Shown here in pieces: positions 25,873 to 34,976 of a stretch of DNA of 64,000 nt; position 1 is the stretch's first letter; every line of letters begins with the position of its first letter. This stretch comes from Salipiger mucosus DSM 16094 (GTDB lineage Bacteria; Pseudomonadota; Alphaproteobacteria; Rhodobacterales; Rhodobacteraceae): contig NZ_KE557274.1 in the NCBI RefSeq assembly GCF_000442255.1, forward strand, positions 252,467-316,466, written 5' to 3'. The notes under the pieces are model-generated. The model searched no databases. It had not been told where the DNA came from and saw nothing but the letters and a program-made list of their open reading frames with translations. Both the position numbers and the translations under genes were made by a program.

Positions 25873-27317
25873 CCCTGGATGTCTTCCATGATGCTGTCGC
25901 GCAGGTTGTCGAGATAGGCGGGCTCCAGTTCGCCGGGCGAACGGGACGTTCCCGCAACCTCGATGCTTTCCTGGATCCGATCATACTGGATCCACAGGAA
26001 GTACCCGCCGAACGATGACAGGACGGCCCAAAGGGCCAGGATCATCATGGCAAGCGACATGGACCTGGGCGTCTTGTGAACGTGCCGGATAACCTCCGGG
26101 GCGGGCTCCTCGGCCGGCTGGGGCATGGGTGCTGGTGTTTCCGGCCGGGGCGCCGACTGGATCGGGGTCACCCGGACACGCCCGTCCCGGAGGTGGACCG
26201 TTGCGTATTCGGCACCCTGGAAATGGTCGTGGAGGGGGCTTGCGACCAGGTACTCGGGGATGGTGAGCTCACCTGCATAGGAGGGAACGTCACGGATTTC
26301 GATCCCGCCGCCCTCGGTGACCGACACCGCCTCGGCCCGGTATCTTTCCCCGGTATCGCCATCGACATCCACGATCATCTCCTGACCGGTCCGACGGATC
26401 GGAGACAGCAACGTACGCGCCGGCGGCTCTGCGGCTTGCCGCGGTTCGGGGGTCTTTTCCGGGACCTGTTCAATGATGGGATCGGCTTCCGTTTCCGGCT
26501 CCGGTGCGGGTTCGGGCGCCGGAGCCGGATCCGGGACCGGTTCCCGACGCAAGTGCCGGATACCGTTGCTCTCATCGAACCGCTCGGCAGGGACCGCCTC
26601 CGGAACAGGGTCCGGGACGAAGGTATCCCGTGCCGCCGGAGCTTCCGGGATTACCTCTTGATGGACCTCTTGATGAACCTCTTGATGATGAACCTTCTGA
26701 GGAACCTCCTCGATCACGGACGTTGTCGGAACTGGATCAGGTTCCCGCGCGATGCCTTCCGGCCCCTCGAAGGTGTCTTCGAATGAGCTCTCATCGACAG
26801 GGTGCTCAGTCCCCGAGGGATATTCGGGCGACATGACATCGTCGAAATCGGTGTCCGCGTCTTCGGGATCGTCTTCCGGTCGGTCTGCCGGGATGACATC
26901 CCCGTGCATTGCCGCCCCGGGGTCGAGGCCCTCGTCCAGCGCGTACTGGTAATTCATGGTGTAGCTTTCGGCATCGTGGCAAAGATCACCGTGATGGATC
27001 TCTTCCTCGACCTTCTTCACGATGGCCTGTTCCTGGCTGAACCTCAGCCGCCGGGATCCGTATCCCTGGATGGCGGGAACGACCAGGAGCTCCTCCCGGG
27101 CGATGCCGTCGGCTTCCCCGATGTCCGCCAGCCGGTCCGGGATCTCTTCCTTTCGGAGTGGATGAATGGTGAGTTCAGCGTTCCGTCCAGTCTCCCGGGT
27201 GTCGACTGCGATGACAGTGACCATGTTGTCCGGCCAGTCCTCGGAGATGGCGCGCAGCTCTTCGGTGTCCTGGATGAAAAGAAAGTAGTCGTATGCTTCG
27301 TTCATGAAATTGCTCAT
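25857..27317 (-). CDS. Membrane-anchored acidic, proline-rich protein of unknown function
   Basis: The start at ATG 27317 overlaps the stop of the upstream gene (ATGA), giving 486 residues. The N-terminal 110 residues form a small folded domain (NEAYDYFLFIQDTEELRAI). The middle is acidic and Pro-rich with an HQEV repeat encoded by three 12-bp units at 26654-26689. A small beta-rich domain follows, then one membrane helix near residues 425-445 (MSLAMMILALWAVLSSFGGY) and a short tail. The layout suggests a cytoplasmic sensor or scaffold anchored at the inner membrane. I do not recognise the family. Confidence 0.65.
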   Translation of the reverse strand: MSNFMNEAYDYFLFIQDTEELRAISEDWPDNMVTVIAVDTRETGRNAELTIHPLRKEEIPDRLADIGEADGIAREELLVVPAIQGYGSRRLRFSQEQAIVKKVEEEIHHGDLCHDAESYTMNYQYALDEGLDPGAAMHGDVIPADRPEDDPEDADTDFDDVMSPEYPSGTEHPVDESSFEDTFEGPEGIAREPDPVPTTSVIEEVPQKVHHQEVHQEVHQEVIPEAPAARDTFVPDPVPEAVPAERFDESNGIRHLRREPVPDPAPAPEPAPEPETEADPIIEQVPEKTPEPRQAAEPPARTLLSPIRRTGQEMIVDVDGDTGERYRAEAVSVTEGGGIEIRDVPSYAGELTIPEYLVASPLHDHFQGAEYATVHLRDGRVRVTPIQSAPRPETPAPMPQPAEEPAPEVIRHVHKTPRSMSLAMMILALWAVLSSFGGYFLWIQYDRIQESIEVAGTSRSPGELEPAYLDNLRDSIMEDIQGQAGE

Positions 27318-28540
27318 TCGATGGCTCCAAACGCGTCGCGCTGGAAAATTCCTGAAATCTCTTCGACGGCGCCCTGGACCGATGCGGCGTTTACCGGGAC
27401 AACCGAGTGGATCGGACCACATTCATCGTAATAGCGATCCGGGATTTCGTTCTCCGTCTCCCACATGCACAGGCAGGCATCGGCGCCGCCATGCGACATG
27501 AAGAATTCCGACAGAAGAGATTGCTTCGGCGGCAGCAGGAATGTTTCCGGCGCGGCTTCGGGGATTTCGGGCAACGTGATCGACACGCCGTGTGCGATTT
27601 CCTGACACAGAAGGCCTTCGAGCTCGAAAGACGGATCCCCGAACAGACGGTATAGCACCGGGCCCAGATCATTCCCCGTGGGGACATCGAGCGAAAGGAT
27701 ATTCCCGTTCCGAACGGCCCCGTAGCGCGCCATTTCGTCGGAAAAGATGGACGTGATCCGGTCGATCAGGTTCTGCACCAGCGTCCGGCGGAAGGGCGAG
27801 GATGAAAACGCCCGTTTCAGGCTGCAGCCCTCGGCGTCGATGCGGTCGCCACAGTGCTCAGCGATGGCGTTGATGCGCTCGACATCATCCTCTTCGAGGC
27901 GAACGAGTTCTTCCGGAAAGTAGGAGACATCGGTCTCGGGCAGTCGATACAGGGGCGTGCTCTCGTAGGCCCGCTCAAGGACACCCTTCACGGCGGCTTC
28001 CACCATGTCGTTGAGGAAGGCGCAGAGTTGCTCCGGCGCACGCAGGCGGATCTCGATGCAGGGCTTGCCGCCGGACGTGCGAATGGCCGGCGGGGAAGGG
28101 AGGGATTTCAGTCTCCGCGTGACTTTGGCCGGCACATCGGCATAGATCTGCGGCAGAACACTGTCCATCTCGTCCAGTTGGCCGATCACACAGAAGATGC
28201 CGGCCGCCATGCTTTCCCAGTCGGCATGATCACCAACCTCGGCCGCGTTTCGCGCACTCCTGGCCGATGTTGCCGAGAGCACGACACCTGACATGATCTT
28301 GGTGCGCAGGAGCGCCAGTGTTCCCGGTGTGATATCTTGAGTCCTGTTGTCGGAGAAACCGATGGACACGGGGCTCAGTCCGGAAGCCTCGACGCCTTGC
28401 AGAACTTCCTCGATCATGGCTGCGCCATGGGATTCCTCACCCTGAAGAACATCGGTGTCTTCGGGATGGCAGCCGAAAAGGGCCTCCCAAAGAGCAAAGG
28501 GTCCCGCACGGCGGATGTATTCTTCCATTGCGACAGTCAT
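27314..28540 (-). CDS. Hypothetical protein, 408 residues, first gene of a two-gene unit
   Basis: The protein is soluble and mixed alpha/beta, with two long helical regions and no recognised motif. Its stop overlaps the start of the membrane-anchored gene, so the two are translationally coupled. A good sigma-70-like promoter lies at 28571-28599. The gene is divergent from clpA across 162 bases. I cannot assign a function. Confidence 0.7.
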   Translation of the reverse strand: MTVAMEEYIRRAGPFALWEALFGCHPEDTDVLQGEESHGAAMIEEVLQGVEASGLSPVSIGFSDNRTQDITPGTLALLRTKIMSGVVLSATSARSARNAAEVGDHADWESMAAGIFCVIGQLDEMDSVLPQIYADVPAKVTRRLKSLPSPPAIRTSGGKPCIEIRLRAPEQLCAFLNDMVEAAVKGVLERAYESTPLYRLPETDVSYFPEELVRLEEDDVERINAIAEHCGDRIDAEGCSLKRAFSSSPFRRTLVQNLIDRITSIFSDEMARYGAVRNGNILSLDVPTGNDLGPVLYRLFGDPSFELEGLLCQEIAHGVSITLPEIPEAAPETFLLPPKQSLLSEFFMSHGGADACLCMWETENEIPDRYYDECGPIHSVVPVNAASVQGAVEEISGIFQRDAFGAIE

Positions 28541-28570
28541 TGAGCAGCTATTCTTGTCTATCTGGGGTAC

Positions 28571-28599
28571 GGCCTACACATTACCTGGATGCATGTCAA
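28571..28599 (-). promoter_or_regulatory. Sigma-70-type promoter of the 28540 gene
   Basis: On the minus strand a perfect TTGACA (28599-28594) is followed after 17 bases by TAGGCC (28576-28571). The -10 is imperfect. It lies 31 bases before the start codon. Confidence 0.5.
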
Positions 28600-28632
28600 C
28601 AAGTTAAGATAAGGATACATCGGCCGTTGTGA

Positions 28633-28661
28633 TTGACTTCCTGGCGCGTTTATCTTACAAA
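28633..28661 (+). promoter_or_regulatory. Sigma-70-type promoter of clpA
   Basis: TTGACT (28633-28638) is followed after exactly 17 bases by TACAAA (28656-28661), 41 bases before the clpA start. The ribosome site TGAGGA follows. Confidence 0.5.
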
Positions 28662-28702
28662 TATAGCAGAACAAAAGGCCATGGCCGGCCTCTGAGGATT
28701 GA

Positions 28703-31000
28703 ATGAGCGAGAACACCCGAGAACTGTCGAACATCCTGTCGGACGCCGAGCGTATTGCGCGGGACAACAGCCACTCCAGCACCACCGCAGAGCACCTTCT
28801 CCTGTCCATCATGGAAGATGACAGCGTCAAGGATGCCATCGCGGCCTGCGATGCACCCGTTGATCGGATCCGCGAACTGGTGCAAAGCTTCGTCGTGAGC
28901 GGTATGGACAAACTGAAGTCGGATCCGGCCCAGACGCCTGAGGCGGACGATAGCGTGAACAAGATCATGCGCCGGGCACGGATCCTGGCCCAGACGGATA
29001 GTGGCAGCGCGCAACTCAACAATCTTCGGGTCCTGACGGCCCTAATCGCCGAGAATGGCCAGTGGTCGTCGGCCCTTCTCGCTCAGCACGGCGTGACCCG
29101 GTTTGATGTGGTCAACTGGGCGAAACATGGCGTGACCAAGAGCGAAGCCATTTCGGCCAAGGCCGACGGCGGGCCTGGCCGAGAGGCAAGTACGGTCGGC
29201 CATAGGAATGGATCCCGGAAAAAGGCAGGGCGAGCGCTCGAAGACTTCCTGCTGAGCTACACACGAAACCTGACCGAACTGGCGCTCGAGGGGCAGATTG
29301 CGCCCGTCATCGGACGCGCGTCGGAGATCGAACGGACTGTGCGGATCCTCAGTCGCAAGGAAAAATCGAACCCGGTCTTCGTCGGGGATCCCGGTGTCGG
29401 CAAGACCAAGCTCGCCGAGGGGCTCGCCCTGCAGATCGCCGAAGGTCGTGCACCGGACGTACTCAAGAACCGGCAGCTGATCGAAGTGGATATGGCGGCG
29501 TTGATGTCAGGCTGCAAGTTCCGCGGTGATTTCGAGGAGCGCGTGAAGAAGCTCATCGGGATCGCGGAATCCGATCCGACCATCATCCTGTTCATCGACG
29601 AGATCCACAGCATCCTCGAGATCGGGGACAGCGGTGGTGATACCATGGGCGCCGGCGACATCATGAAGCCCGCCCTCTCGCGCGGAAACATCTCCGTCAT
29701 CGGCGCAACGACATTCAAGGAGTACCGCTCGGTCTTCGAAAAGGACCCGGCACTGTCGCGTCGTTTCCAGAAGGTGATGGTCGAGGAGCCCGACCGGGAC
29801 ACCGCCATCGAAATCGTCGAGAAGGCAGCCGATGGCCTGTCAGACCACCACGGCGTCTCGTTTTCAGAAGACATCATCGAACACGCGGTCGACCTGTCGA
29901 TCCGCTACATCCGGGATCGCAAGCTTCCGGACAAGGCGCTCGACCTGCTCGACGAGACCGCAGCCGGCTACAGTTCCGCCGAGGGCAAACGCGTGTCCCC
30001 GGATGTCGTCTCGCGCGAAGCGCTGGAAAAATCAGCCGAACTCATGACAGGTGTTCCGGTGGTCACCGGTGGTGCCACAGAGATCGACATCCTGCGGGAT
30101 CTCGATGCCACCCTGGCCTCGAGGATCTTCGGTCAGCGTGATGCGGTGTCAACCGTGAGCCGTGCCATCAAGGTGGCGCGCGCAGGTCTGCGCGAAAGCG
30201 AGCGCCCCATCGGCAGCTTCCTGTTCGTCGGCCCCACCGGTGTCGGCAAGACCGAGCTGACGCGCAGCCTGTCCGAAGCCATGGGGCTCGAGCTGATCCG
30301 GTTCGACATGTCGGAGTACATGGAGAAGCACTCCGTGGCTCGCCTGATCGGGGCCCCTCCGGGGTACGTGGGTCACACCACCGGCGGGCAACTGACCGAA
30401 GCTGTCCAGAAGAACCCCTATAGCGTCGTGCTTCTGGACGAGATCGAGAAAGCTCACCCCGACATCGCGGACACGCTCCTGCAGGTGATGGATCACGGCA
30501 CGCTCACCGATGCACAGGGACGCAAGATCGATTTCAGGAACACGATCATCATCCTGACGTCGAACGCAGGCGCCTCCGCAATGGCCAAGCCCGGGATCGG
30601 CTTCGGGAGCAGCACGCCCAGCGCACCCGAAGACAATCCCGAAATCGAGAATGTCTTCCGTCCCGAGTTCCGAAACCGTCTGGATGCCATCGTCTCTTTC
30701 CATCAGCTGCCGCGGGAAGCCGTCAGCCAGATCGTCGACGCCATGATCGCCGATCTGGAGGAGCGCCTGGCGGATAAGCAGGTGACCCTGGACATCACGC
30801 CCGAAGCACGAGACTGGCTGGCCAAGAAGGGGCACAGCTCCACCATGGGCGCCCGTCCGATGGGCCGGCTGATTTACCAGCAGATCAGCACCCCGCTGTC
30901 CGAAGAGGTCCTCTTCGGCGCTCTGGCGGGCGGTGGCATGGCATCCGTATCCGTGGACACGGACAGCGATGAACTCAAGATCGCGGCGGTGGCGGACTGA
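28703..31000 (+). CDS. clpA: ClpA-type AAA+ unfoldase
   Basis: The protein has 765 residues, the usual ClpA length. The N domain is present (TAEHLLLSIMEDDSVKDAI). D1 has Walker A GDPGVGKT near residue 230 and Walker B ILFIDEIHSI. D2 has GPTGVGKT near residue 512, VVLLDEIEKAHPDIADTLLQ, and the sensor region FRPEFRNRLDAIVSF. The D2 loop contains PGIGFG, in the place of the IGL/IGF tripeptide that docks on ClpP, so it should feed a ClpP peptidase. There is no middle coiled coil, which excludes ClpB. No clpP or clpS is nearby, so partners would come from the chromosome. The gene shares a stop/start overlap with the 58-residue gene downstream. Confidence 0.92.
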   Translation: MSENTRELSNILSDAERIARDNSHSSTTAEHLLLSIMEDDSVKDAIAACDAPVDRIRELVQSFVVSGMDKLKSDPAQTPEADDSVNKIMRRARILAQTDSGSAQLNNLRVLTALIAENGQWSSALLAQHGVTRFDVVNWAKHGVTKSEAISAKADGGPGREASTVGHRNGSRKKAGRALEDFLLSYTRNLTELALEGQIAPVIGRASEIERTVRILSRKEKSNPVFVGDPGVGKTKLAEGLALQIAEGRAPDVLKNRQLIEVDMAALMSGCKFRGDFEERVKKLIGIAESDPTIILFIDEIHSILEIGDSGGDTMGAGDIMKPALSRGNISVIGATTFKEYRSVFEKDPALSRRFQKVMVEEPDRDTAIEIVEKAADGLSDHHGVSFSEDIIEHAVDLSIRYIRDRKLPDKALDLLDETAAGYSSAEGKRVSPDVVSREALEKSAELMTGVPVVTGGATEIDILRDLDATLASRIFGQRDAVSTVSRAIKVARAGLRESERPIGSFLFVGPTGVGKTELTRSLSEAMGLELIRFDMSEYMEKHSVARLIGAPPGYVGHTTGGQLTEAVQKNPYSVVLLDEIEKAHPDIADTLLQVMDHGTLTDAQGRKIDFRNTIIILTSNAGASAMAKPGIGFGSSTPSAPEDNPEIENVFRPEFRNRLDAIVSFHQLPREAVSQIVDAMIADLEERLADKQVTLDITPEARDWLAKKGHSSTMGARPMGRLIYQQISTPLSEEVLFGALAGGGMASVSVDTDSDELKIAAVAD

Positions 31001-31176
31001 TGCGACGGGAACTTCGCCGGATCGGGTTCAAGGCGAGAGGCTGGATCGGGGCCAAGGTCGTCGACCTTGGTCTGCTGATCGCCGGCCCAAGGTGGCGAAA
31101 ACGTTTCTATGCGCATGCGGCCCGCATTCACGAGAAACAGAGACGCCGGCTGGCTGATATGGTGCGTGGCCAGTGA
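31000..31176 (+). CDS. Small basic protein coupled to clpA
   Basis: This 58-residue frame starts with an ATG that overlaps the clpA stop (TGATG at 30998-31002). The sequence is very basic and amphipathic: MRRELRRIGFKARGWIGAKV, a hydrophobic stretch VVDLGLLIAGP, then RWRKRFYAHAARIHEKQRRR. The tight coupling and sensible codons argue that it is translated. It could bind nucleic acid or the membrane, or act as a ClpA adaptor; none of this is shown. Confidence 0.5.
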   Translation: MRRELRRIGFKARGWIGAKVVDLGLLIAGPRWRKRFYAHAARIHEKQRRRLADMVRGQ

Positions 31177-31368
31177 TTGTCGGTAGCTACTGCCATCGAA
31201 GGCTGAGAGCGGATCCGAGACATAGGGTCAAGGAGCATCGCAAGGGTGAACGAGAAGCCTGCGACCAATCCGGCACCTCGAACGGCTAGAGCCCAAGAGT
31301 CTGGTCCCATCGGCCTCCTTTCTTTCGTCGGTTCCCCAATCTGATTTTTCAGAAACCGGGGAATTTCC

Positions 31369-32229
31369 ATGACCAAGAACCAGAACCTCAAGCGCAATTT
31401 CGCACACTTTCTCGCAGGCCTGGCCGAAATCGGGGATCGAGTTGGACCGGGCTCGAGCTATCATGCCGGCCGCGTTATTCGTGACGCGGCCAACTCAGTC
31501 TCGGATCCAGAAGATCTCGAGCTGCTACTCAAGGTTCGTGGAACAGCGGACTCCGGGGTCGAGGGGTCGAACCTGGATTTCGTGGCGGTGATCGACAGAG
31601 TGGAGCAGCCCGATCCTAGGCAGATCATGTCAGACGACACGCCCGGATCCGAGACTGTTCAACTTTGGAATATCGCTTCGGTTGTGACAGGGCTCAAGTT
31701 GGCCTCCGAAGCAAGTTGCTGGGAGGGGAACGGGATCCGGGAATACTCGGAAATGTTGGATGACTTTGTCTTGAGCCTTTCCCGGAACGCCGATGGTGAT
31801 CTGGGCGTCGATCCGCGGATATCCAATGATATTGTTCATGAGATGGTCACAGTCGGCCATCTGAGAGAGACCGAAGAAAATCGATACTGCCTCACGGAGC
31901 ACGGACTACACGGTTACCTGGACCAACTTCACCTTCGCGTTCTGGCCGGCGTCTATCCCTTGAACGAGCTCATGAAACGCGTCGAGTTCCTCGAAGGTGT
32001 CGAAGACGCGAGTATCCCGGTTGGGAACAGTCAGGACTGGTCCTTCGACAACCTTCCGCACTTCGTTGAAACCGAACCCAGCATTGAAGAACTCCGTGAG
32101 AGAATTTGGAATCTTGAGCCGGAAACGATCCTTCAAAGGGCCTTCCCCGAAACAATGTTCGAGCGCGAGTTTGAAGGGATACTACACTACTGCCCAGATG
32201 CTAGGCGGGACATGGAGATGTCATTCTGA
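31369..32229 (+). CDS. Hypothetical protein, 286 residues
   Basis: The protein is acidic and largely helical, with no membrane segment or recognised motif. The last third (EPSIEELRERIWNLEPETIL) looks like a helical domain. The ribosome site before ATG 31369 is weak. It sits alone between the clpA unit and motA. Codon use is slightly less G+C-biased than the neighbours, which may hint at separate acquisition. I do not recognise the family. Confidence 0.65.
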   Translation: MTKNQNLKRNFAHFLAGLAEIGDRVGPGSSYHAGRVIRDAANSVSDPEDLELLLKVRGTADSGVEGSNLDFVAVIDRVEQPDPRQIMSDDTPGSETVQLWNIASVVTGLKLASEASCWEGNGIREYSEMLDDFVLSLSRNADGDLGVDPRISNDIVHEMVTVGHLRETEENRYCLTEHGLHGYLDQLHLRVLAGVYPLNELMKRVEFLEGVEDASIPVGNSQDWSFDNLPHFVETEPSIEELRERIWNLEPETILQRAFPETMFEREFEGILHYCPDARRDMEMSF

Positions 32230-32325
32230 ACCAGCTGACGGTTGAGGTTCCTGCCACACCAGGAATTAACGCGCCCTGAAGTCTGAAGCCGCACCTGGAT
32301 CCTGACATTTCCGACGGACGGCTTC

Positions 32326-33195
32326 ATGACACTCATCATCGGCATCATTCTCGTAATTGGGCTCGTTTTCGGTGGCTTCGTGCTATCCGGGGGCAAGTTC
32401 GACATCATCCTGCACGCACTTCCCTTCGAGGGCATGATGATCGGTGGCGCCGCCATCGGCTCCTTCGTGATCGCGAACAGCATCCCGCTCATCAAGCAAA
32501 GCGCGGCAGGCGTTCTTAAGGTTGCCAAGGGCGCGAAGTGGAAGTCACAGGATTACTCCGATCTTCTGCTGATGATGTTCGAGCTCACACGCCTCTACAA
32601 GCAGCGGGGCCCCCAGGGGATCGATCCACACATCGAGAAGCCCGAGGAAAGCGAGATCTTCGGTCGCTACCCGAAGATCCAGAAAGACCACCATGCGATG
32701 GACCTGATCACGGATACCTTCCGCTCGATCACGCTGGGTCTCGTTGAGCCCATGCAGGTCGAAGACCACATCGAGAAGCAGCTGAAGAAGCACCACCACG
32801 AAGCCCTGGCACCAGCCGGATCCATCCAGCAGATGGCGGACGGCCTGCCGGCCATCGGCATCGTTGCCGCCGTTCTGGGCGTGATCAAGACAATGTCCTC
32901 CATCGACAAGCCGCCGGAGGTCCTTGGGGGCATGATCGGCGGCGCCCTCGTCGGGACGTTTCTCGGCGTCTATCTCGCCTACGGCTTCGTCGCGCCGCTT
33001 GCCGGCCGCCTGACGCAGATCGAGGAAGAAGACAGCGCATTCCTCAAGGTGATCCGGGACGTCATCGTCGCCACCGCGCATGGCCACCCGCCGGTGATCG
33101 CCATCGAACTCGGCCGCGGCGCGGTTCCCAGCAAGATGCAACCGACCTTCTCCGAAGTCGAGCAGTCGCAGCAAGAGGCGCCGAAACTCGCCTGA
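32326..33195 (+). CDS. motA: Flagellar stator protein MotA
   Basis: The protein has 289 residues and the four MotA membrane helices: two at residues 1-52 and two at about 170-222. The cytoplasmic loop carries the family segment IEKPEESEIFGRYPKIQKDH. The channel-lining helix has GLPAIGIVAAVLGVI with the conserved Pro. The C-terminal VIAIELGRGAVPS followed by a QPTFSE tail is typical of flagellar MotA rather than ExbB/TolQ. MotA needs MotB to form an H+-driven stator; no motB is present in the window. It is followed by an unknown gene, cheY and cheZ on the same strand. Confidence 0.92.
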   Translation: MTLIIGIILVIGLVFGGFVLSGGKFDIILHALPFEGMMIGGAAIGSFVIANSIPLIKQSAAGVLKVAKGAKWKSQDYSDLLLMMFELTRLYKQRGPQGIDPHIEKPEESEIFGRYPKIQKDHHAMDLITDTFRSITLGLVEPMQVEDHIEKQLKKHHHEALAPAGSIQQMADGLPAIGIVAAVLGVIKTMSSIDKPPEVLGGMIGGALVGTFLGVYLAYGFVAPLAGRLTQIEEEDSAFLKVIRDVIVATAHGHPPVIAIELGRGAVPSKMQPTFSEVEQSQQEAPKLA

Positions 33196-33249
33196 CGAGG
33201 ATTTCATCGCGCCAACCTATTTGACGGGGAAGACCCAGGAGGACTGAAA

Positions 33250-34473
33250 ATGGCAGGGCAGACACTTGTGGCGGCCATCATGGCGCTCATACCGACCTTC
33301 GAGCAGACACTCGACACGGACATTATCGTGAACGACACCGGGTACACCGGCCTCGAAGCCAAGGAGTGGAAGCGGGAGCAGGCATGCGATGCGCTGGGCA
33401 TGCAGACCTGCGACATCCCGATTGCCTACTTCAGCTATGTCACGCACCCGGACGGCTACAGCCGGGTCATGGATTTCACGATGCCCGACGGCAGGACCGG
33501 AAGCATATGTTTCCTGAACATGCCCGTGGGCTCCAATGAAACCCATGCGACCCTCTCCTACGTCGCCTCCCGTTTGCCGAACCTGGATTTCACCTTCGAG
33601 AACCAGCGCGCCGTCTACGATCCCTCCAGTGAAGACGTTCGGGCCTTCAACCTCCTGATGCAGATTTCGAACTGTGCTGGAACCGCCTGGATCTCGGATT
33701 CGAACTCCGCGAACCTGGATCGCGATATCGCTTTCTCTGCCATGATGCTCGGTCTTGGCGGCGGAGACCCGAGCTTTCTGGCGGAGGCCGGCGACACCGC
33801 CGTGCGGTATATTGTCGACGGAATGCACTCCAATGTCGGGATGGATGCGGTCGGGCACGCCCAGCGTGTACTGACGGAGCACTGGAAGTACGAAGTCGCG
33901 GCCGCTCTGGAGGCTGAATGCGGACAGAGCGTCATTGGCGGGATGGGACCGCCGGTCACGGTGGTGGAAGAAAGCGGCCCGCTTTTCACCGCCCCAAAGC
34001 CGGCAGGGACCATGGCCGCTCGACTGGATGCGCATGGAGGCGGATCATCGGCACTTCCGCCGGCCCTGGGGGATGCCCTTTCGGACGTTCCGGGAAATGT
34101 CGGGCAGGTTCCACCTTTGAGCGATGCCACGATGGATGCCCTTTTCGGGATCCATGAATGCATGGAGAGCTCGAGTGCCACGGGGACCGCGCAGATCCAG
34201 AGCATTGCGGTCACCCAGGAGCTCCTAGAGTACATCATCCCGTCCTTCCCGAAAATCTACGTGATGGGCCTGCAGGGAGATCCCCTGGCAGACGGGGTCC
34301 TGCCAGGAGACCGTCGACTGTCCCTGGACGACGCGCCGGGTCACAGGGGTCTCTACCCGTTTTACGAGGACATGCTGGACTACACGGCGTTCGAAGTGTT
34401 CGACGGAGACGGCGCGGCTGCCCTACGGTATGCTTGGGACAGAGCGAACCGCATGGCGGGAACCGCGCGGTGA
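33250..34473 (+). CDS. Unknown protein between motA and cheY
   Basis: A very strong ribosome site (aggagg) precedes the ATG; the protein has 407 residues. Residues 1-240 look like one folded alpha/beta domain (PDGYSRVMDFTMPDGRTGSI). A Gly/Pro-rich linker follows near residue 265, then a second helical region (LSDATMDALFGIHECMESSS). There is no membrane helix and no peptidoglycan-binding OmpA-like motif, so it is not a MotB. Position inside a MotA/CheY/CheZ run suggests a motility or signalling link, which is inference from context only. Confidence 0.7.
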   Translation: MAGQTLVAAIMALIPTFEQTLDTDIIVNDTGYTGLEAKEWKREQACDALGMQTCDIPIAYFSYVTHPDGYSRVMDFTMPDGRTGSICFLNMPVGSNETHATLSYVASRLPNLDFTFENQRAVYDPSSEDVRAFNLLMQISNCAGTAWISDSNSANLDRDIAFSAMMLGLGGGDPSFLAEAGDTAVRYIVDGMHSNVGMDAVGHAQRVLTEHWKYEVAAALEAECGQSVIGGMGPPVTVVEESGPLFTAPKPAGTMAARLDAHGGGSSALPPALGDALSDVPGNVGQVPPLSDATMDALFGIHECMESSSATGTAQIQSIAVTQELLEYIIPSFPKIYVMGLQGDPLADGVLPGDRRLSLDDAPGHRGLYPFYEDMLDYTAFEVFDGDGAAALRYAWDRANRMAGTAR

Positions 34474-34558
34474 CGCCTACTGAACGCCGCGCCGATGACG
34501 TTTCCTTAATTCGGCGTGGCTAACTCTCTCCAAGAATAAACGAGAGGGCAGGCATTCC

Positions 34559-34948
34559 ATGAGTGAGGCAGCTAAGAAAAAGGTTCTGGTCGTCGATGAC
34601 TACCATACGATGATCCGGATCATAAAAAAACTGCTCGTCGAGATCGGTTTCGACGATATCGATGTCGCCTCGGACGGAGAAGAGGCACTCCAAATGATCG
34701 GATCCGAAGACTATGATCTCGTCATCAGCGATTGGAACATGGACAAGATGACCGGTCTGGAGCTTCTCGAGGCTGTTCGCGAAGATCCGAAGACGAAATC
34801 GCTCCCCTTCATCATGGTTACCGCTGAATCCAAGCCGGCGAACGTTCTCGCAGCGAAGAATGCCGGCGTATCCAATTACCTGGTGAAACCCTTCACTCCG
34901 GCGACGATCAGGGAGAAGATCGAAAGCGTCCTCGGCCCCCTGGACTGA
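34559..34948 (+). CDS. cheY: CheY-like single-domain response regulator
   Basis: The protein has 129 residues and a complete receiver domain. The acidic pair is in KVLVVDDYHTM, the phospho-acceptor Asp in DLVISDWNMDKMTGLELL, the conserved Thr in FIMVTAES and the Lys in NYLVKPFTP. There is no output domain. Its close match to chemotaxis CheY proteins (DWNM, VKPFT) and the cheZ gene 28 bases downstream indicate that phosphorylated protein would bind the flagellar switch FliM. No cheA, cheW or receptor gene is visible, so phosphate must come from a host kinase. Confidence 0.92.
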   Translation: MSEAAKKKVLVVDDYHTMIRIIKKLLVEIGFDDIDVASDGEEALQMIGSEDYDLVISDWNMDKMTGLELLEAVREDPKTKSLPFIMVTAESKPANVLAAKNAGVSNYLVKPFTPATIREKIESVLGPLD

Positions 34949-34976
34949 AGACCAGCCAGCGCGAAAGGGGGCCTTC

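Noticed and set aside
32326-33195. ExbB/TolQ proton channel for a secretion system
   Set aside because: The KPEESEIF loop, GIVAAVLGVI helix and C-terminal tail are those of flagellar MotA.
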